A DNA stretch of 6,291 nt from Rickettsiales bacterium (GTDB lineage Bacteria > Pseudomonadota > Alphaproteobacteria > Rickettsiales > 21-14-0-20-44-7): the NCBI GenBank assembly GCA_023301015.1, contig JALZVI010000071.1, positions 1 through 6,291 on the forward strand. The letters run 5' to 3'. Positions 4,001-6,291 of the stretch are shown here, in pieces. The notes below the pieces were generated by a model. It made no database searches, was not told the DNA's origin, and saw nothing but the letters and a program-made list of their open reading frames with translations. The position numbers and the translations under genes are program-made. Within the stretch, counting starts at the first letter, position 1. The number at the start of each line of letters is the position of its first letter.

Positions 4001-6291
4001 CAACCTTGAATGTACAATGGTGTGGAACAGTAGGGCCAATGGCTACAGATAACTGTGGACCAGTTGATTTGACAACGGTACAAATCGAGTCAGATAGAAC
4101 TTGTTCAACATCAGGAATGATATTACAAACTTGGACGGCGACTGACTGGTCAGGAAACCAATCAAGTTGTGTATCACAAGTAACAATCAGAAAACCATCA
4201 TTTGATGATTTGATGTTACCAGCTGATTTAGAATTAGACTGTTGTACAGAAGAGTATCCTGATCCAGGTGCAAATGTTGTATTGAAAGATGTAACAACAT
4301 TGACACCAGCAGGACCAATTGCAGATTTTGATAATGCAGTTAGATATGACTTTGATTTGAACCAAGTAGGTTCAACAGAAAGACTTATCAAAGACTTGAA
4401 TGTAAGATTTGATGCAACGCACTCAGATATTCGTGAGTTGACAATTGAAATCGCACAACTTGATGCAAACGGAAATATCATGACAGCAACGCGTAAAACG
4501 TTGTTTGAAGGAGAAATCGTTTATGATGCAAGTAATAATGCAATTGATGCAGAGTACTTACTTTGTTCAAACAATTCATTCAACGATATCAATGCTACAT
4601 TCGATGATGAAGGATGTGATATTCACGAAGCATGTGTAGATTTTGCACCATCAGTTGCAGGAACATATGTTCCATTCCAAACATTGTCAGACTTTGATGG
4701 TGTAATGGTGAACAACCCAGCTAAACCTGGTCCAGATTTCACTATCTTGGTAAGCGACAGAAATACTGCAGCACCAACAGATGGTTCAAATGGAACAGTA
4801 AATACAATTGAAATCACTTACTCTTACAACGACCCAACTGCAGTAGCAGGAGCGTTTGTTGACGGACGACCAATCTCACACAACGATAAGTGTGGATTCA
4901 GTGTAACATTCGAGGATGATGTAGTAGACGTATGTCCTACAAGCTATAAAGTATTACGTACCTGGAAAATTATTGACTGGTGTACAAATACAAAAGTAGA
5001 GCACGAGCAAACAATTAAAGTGTTGGATTCAACAGCACCAGTAATTGATGCACCTCGTACTGAAAATGATGATGAAGGAACAGTAGATATTCCAGTATAT
5101 GAGCCAGCAGTAGCTTCTACTGTACACGGAGCATGTGTAGGAAATATCACATTGCCAGAAATGGGAATCTGTTTAGAAGATTGTTCAGGAGTAGCATCAT
5201 GGAATACTTACATCTTCTCAGCTGACGGTGTAAACTTGTTAGATGCAAAAGAAGGAAATGGTGGAGCGATGAACGAATCATTTGTACTTGACTTAAATGA
5301 AGGTCCAGATGATGATGTTGCAAATCCAGCACCATTAGTAATTACATTACCAGATGGTAGCCAAATCTTAACGGATCCAATTCGTTTAGAAACATTGAGA
5401 GAGCCAGATGCAATCTACCTTGCACGTTACGTAGTTAAAGATAGCTGTGGAAACGAAGCAACGGCAGATGTATTCATCAGATTACTTGATAGAGTTGCAC
5501 CAGTTCCAGTATGTCGTGAGGAAACTCAATTGTCATTAACAGGAGCTCCAAGCGAGCAAACAACTATCTGTGCAGATGATTTAGATGAAGGTTCATACGA
5601 TAACTGTAGCAATGTACACTTCTTCATCCGTAAGATGAATGATGAGAATGATTTAGACCCAATCTGTAATGTTGACTTCGGATTAGGACCAGATCCATCA
5701 TTGACTTTCGAAATCTTAGGAAGAGATGGAGCAGGAGCATTCACACTTGCAGAGCAGTGTAAATACACTTCATGTGTAGAATTCGGTTGTGATGATATCG
5801 GAACAGATAACCAAGTATTCTTGTTAGTAGTTGATGACTATGTTGTTGACTTCATCAATGATTACTTAGATGTAGTATTCCCATTCGTTGATGCAATCGT
5901 TGATTACAACACATTACCATTGACAGTATTACCAGCAGATAAGCTTGATGATGAATTAGATATTTTCATCAACCAACCATTCTTCTGGCAAGCGGATAAC
6001 GATAGAAGAAACCAAGGAAAACGCTTCTTTGAGTTCTACTTGAACGAAGATCCAAATGCTGACGGATTGTTTGTATTACCAACAGCAATTCTTTGGGAAG
6101 GACACTACAACTTCTGTATGGTTAATGTACATATCGAAGATAAAGTTAGACCTACTTGTTCAGCTCCAGCTGATGTGTGGCTTAACTGTGATGATTTACC
6201 AGAAAATGTAGATTATGATGATGATGCAGCATTAGATGCATTGTTCGGAACAGCTACAGCTGCTGATAACTGTGGCGCTACAATTGAGCCA
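1015..6291 (+). CDS. Giant secreted multidomain surface protein with HYR-like repeats, 3' end beyond window
   Basis: Open for 1759 codons and still running at the window edge, so the C-terminus is missing. Residues 1-26 are a signal peptide (MKKINTFSKGW, hydrophobic core, VDA|Q cleavage). Domains in order: MAM-like (32-203); a HYR-like repeat (about 207-462) split by a choice-of-anchor-J-like module (257-406); a second (463-720) split by another beta-sandwich (507-661); an uninterrupted Cys-rich repeat (about 723-840); a P domain (878-1002); a diverged P-like domain (1107-1271); then further HYR-like units to 1759. Hallmarks include DNC or DNCS motifs at 494, 1012, 1529 and 1751, and repeat ends reading DTEAPVI (459), EDKIAPVI (831), DSTAPVI (1338), DRVAPVPV (1492) and EDKVRPTC (1708). 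The protein is acidic, for example eight acidic and no basic residues in 1723-1742. It is probably an adhesin or matrix protein exported through the type IX system, but the sorting domain that would prove this is outside the window. The start is fixed by the signal peptide and the upstream stop at 976-978. No frameshift is seen. Confidence 0.95.
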   Translation, partial: MKKINTFSKGWLLSLVSLLVFFQVDAQTTIVFEDFTAPSADWSGNIGTVGGTWRISNAYTLGNSAGTGPATTNFAPNNVDLDYAMFETSGGVAGTTGEIFFPVNLDPFTGSSIAPIDMSFDWHMFGATMGTLNVDISNDGGVTWVNLFTQTGQSQTAETDPWNTFNVNLDAYDLQQVIFRFQGIRGTGFTSDMAIDAFTVTAAIPPCLVDCSPIDILDGVLDGQLTVTNDAGSCDATLVIPNPILGPTCANPLVNLFSDDFESLTGWTFSNTAGGLDWSINSTAGAGGNTPWSGDRLHFDDDDAGNGAVNSNVTATSPVIDLTGATVAQLEFDVMFDELTTTFSLEVFDGAVWQNVNTWTADVEPFATETYDVSPFINPAFQARFVYDDQGGWDWYAAVDNFNVNTDIGSAGAANDSPFGTSATNASGAYPSGTTTVTFSALDEFGMVASCAVDIVVIDTEAPVIDNCPGDLLFNLLPGECDIVVTYAVGPALDNCMFSPPVGPATALDWNLAPNNGGGVGGMVYFDVTNGGTSDIQLSSFNVNLDGATLVNVYTIPDNTFLGNETNAGLWTQVAVADANGAVFGNNCFLATLDVPVLITPGQTIAVALEAVSTTWNYTNGTGANQVQTDGVATVSLGSASNAPFGAPFNPRVFTCGLEYQVITPLAGCVAESGVIVQTDVTGLTSGQTFPVGTTPQQYSVCDNAGNIGLCEFDVVVNEFPFATDVLAANDNVQVSLDPNGSCTLVSIDAFLEGGPYGCYDNYFFSRVPAYRGDLACLPTTGTGVPGCPGAPSDSQAGMVPFSCEDIGQTITVTIIDPNTCNEAWATVTVEDKIAPVITCDTSIISCTQEFEIGFTTSSTLGEVQGPLTLPDPGTEEIEIDIAAPADATIKGLELCLRLDHTWTSDVSLELEDPAGNVFGLINNQCGAQDNFELCFADTYAAPFTAADCGAVDMAAFGNFQPQTPFAAANGNSAAGTWILRYNDNTGADGGTLQWATLNVQWCGTVGPMATDNCGPVDLTTVQIESDRTCSTSGMILQTWTATDWSGNQSSCVSQVTIRKPSFDDLMLPADLELDCCTEEYPDPGANVVLKDVTTLTPAGPIADFDNAVRYDFDLNQVGSTERLIKDLNVRFDATHSDIRELTIEIAQLDANGNIMTATRKTLFEGEIVYDASNNAIDAEYLLCSNNSFNDINATFDDEGCDIHEACVDFAPSVAGTYVPFQTLSDFDGVMVNNPAKPGPDFTILVSDRNTAAPTDGSNGTVNTIEITYSYNDPTAVAGAFVDGRPISHNDKCGFSVTFEDDVVDVCPTSYKVLRTWKIIDWCTNTKVEHEQTIKVLDSTAPVIDAPRTENDDEGTVDIPVYEPAVASTVHGACVGNITLPEMGICLEDCSGVASWNTYIFSADGVNLLDAKEGNGGAMNESFVLDLNEGPDDDVANPAPLVITLPDGSQILTDPIRLETLREPDAIYLARYVVKDSCGNEATADVFIRLLDRVAPVPVCREETQLSLTGAPSEQTTICADDLDEGSYDNCSNVHFFIRKMNDENDLDPICNVDFGLGPDPSLTFEILGRDGAGAFTLAEQCKYTSCVEFGCDDIGTDNQVFLLVVDDYVVDFINDYLDVVFPFVDAIVDYNTLPLTVLPADKLDDELDIFINQPFFWQADNDRRNQGKRFFEFYLNEDPNADGLFVLPTAILWEGHYNFCMVNVHIEDKVRPTCSAPADVWLNCDDLPENVDYDDDAALDALFGTATAADNCGATIEP
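1108..1623 (+). other. MAM-like domain (residues 32-203 of the giant protein)
   Basis: The segment begins with FEDFTAPSADW and has the central MAM signature-like strand pair MSFDWHMFGATMGTLNV (residues 118-134). It then shows a WV-LFTQTGQSQT stretch and ends with FRFQGIRGTGFTSDMAIDAF (179-198), which matches the MAM ending in which an F-x-A-x-R-G segment leads to G-D-I-A-I-D-D. MAM domains are jelly-roll adhesion modules. Unlike animal MAM domains this one has no cysteine, so it lacks the usual disulfides. It may equally be placed in the related choice-of-anchor-J group. Its role is probably binding or adhesion at the mature N-terminus. Confidence 0.7.
1783..2232 (+). other. Choice-of-anchor-J/MAM-like module inserted in the first HYR-like repeat
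   Basis: Residues 257-406 open with DDFESLTGWTFSNT, continue with SPVIDLTGATVAQLEFDVMFDE (a 'separate then join' strand pair), and close with FQARFVYDDQGGWDWYAAVDNFNV. This is the layout of jelly-roll modules of the MAM and choice-of-anchor-J type. The HYR-like sequence runs up to a Cys at 249 and resumes at 412 with NDSPFGTSATNASGAYPSG, as in an ordinary HYR repeat, so this module sits inside the repeat. A four-Asp run at residues 300-303 is a possible calcium-binding loop. Confidence 0.6.
2533..2997 (+). other. Unnamed beta-sandwich module inserted in the second HYR-like repeat
   Basis: Residues 507-661 follow directly after the DNC of a HYR-like repeat (494-496). The segment reads GGMVYFDVTNGGTSDIQLSSF, then short strands with NVYTIPDNTFLGNETNAGLW, TPGQTIAVALEA and NYTNGTGANQVQTDG, and ends FNPRVFTCGLEYQ. 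The alternating pattern and Gly/Asn turns indicate a beta-sandwich. The final '(P)R-x-F-x-x-G-L-E-Y' ending resembles modules I know from other secreted Bacteroidota proteins, but I cannot name the family. The HYR-like sequence resumes at about 662 and reaches SGQTFPVGTTPQQYSVCDNAGN (686-707). Confidence 0.5.
3646..4020 (+). other. Proprotein-convertase P domain (residues 878-1002)
   Basis: This matches the P-domain pattern closely. DATIKGLELCLRLDHTWTSD (887-906) corresponds to the 'I-x-x-V-x-V-x-I-x-H-T-W-x-S-D-L' core. SLELEDPAGN then gives the 'L-x-S-P-x-G-T' strand, DNFELCFAD the 'N-F-x-x-T-x-F-D-D' strand, and GTWILRYNDNTGADGGTLQW (976-995) the typical ending. In subtilisin-like and furin-like proteases this domain follows the catalytic domain. 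Here there is no protease on either side, and it is embedded between HYR-like elements, so it probably acts as a binding or structural module. It includes extra cysteines (896, 926, 935, 949) beyond the core pattern. Confidence 0.85.
4333..4827 (+). other. Second, diverged P-like domain (residues 1107-1271)
   Basis: The order of landmarks repeats that of the first P domain. DLNVRFDATHSDIRELTIEI (1127-1146) stands for the 'x-H-T-W-x-S-D-L-x-x-x-L' core, with His1136, Ser1137 and Asp1138 but no Trp. NATFDDEGCD (1193-1202) stands for the 'T-x-F-D-D' strand. GTYVPFQTLSDFDG (1216-1229) matches the 'G-x-Y-x-P-x-x-x-L-x-x-F-x-G' segment. DFTILVSDRN followed by NGTVNTIEITYSY (1260-1271) gives the last strands. 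Longer loops and the lost tryptophans make it more diverged than the first copy. It is followed by a HYR-like unit whose KVLRTWKIIDWC is typical of Bacteroidota surface proteins. Confidence 0.6.

Noticed and set aside
1683..5768. Multiple minus-strand open frames of 62-216 codons within the giant gene
   Set aside because: They are antisense shadows created by the strong codon bias of the plus-strand gene. The plus-strand protein has clear domains throughout, and the antisense translations show none.
1015..6291. Phage tail fibre or large toxin as identity of the giant protein
   Set aside because: The signal peptide, HYR-like repeats, MAM-like and P domains indicate a secreted Bacteroidota surface protein. 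No phage genes, RHS repeats or toxin domains are visible.

Overview
This is the left end of an AT-rich contig, most likely from a marine or aquatic member of the Bacteroidota, possibly Saprospiria or a relative. The lineage is inferred from four things: Sec signal peptides that leave a Gln at the mature N-terminus, no Shine-Dalgarno sequence at either start codon, A/T-ending codons, and a giant Cys-containing secreted protein built of HYR-like repeats ending in 'D-x-x-A-P', a typical Bacteroidota surface-protein architecture. The first 10 bases match the 3' end of the standard Illumina adapter and are probably not genomic.

Layout. Positions 11-309 contain no convincing gene. They do contain a two-part nested hairpin (70-123), and the stretch is closed by a strong plus-strand intrinsic terminator (310-355). 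Some transcript from the left, whose identity is not visible here, therefore ends at about 355. A short intergenic stretch (356-489) with a weak Bacteroidota-type promoter candidate leads into two plus-strand genes. The first (490-978) encodes a 162-residue secreted protein of unknown function. The second starts 36 bases later (1015) and stays open to the end of the window, giving 1759 codons with no stop. The minus strand has no gene I can support.

The giant protein has a signal peptide, a MAM-like domain, then a chain of HYR-like beta-sandwich repeats. Several of these repeats are interrupted by other beta-rich modules: a choice-of-anchor-J/MAM-like module, an unnamed beta-sandwich, a clear proprotein-convertase P domain, and a second diverged P-like domain. 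It looks like a large surface or secreted adhesin. A C-terminal type IX secretion or gliding-motility-associated sorting domain would be expected beyond the right edge but cannot be seen. The two genes share an almost identical start-codon context, lie close together with no terminator between them, and are probably one transcript. This makes the small protein a candidate partner of the giant one, though no direct evidence of interaction is present.
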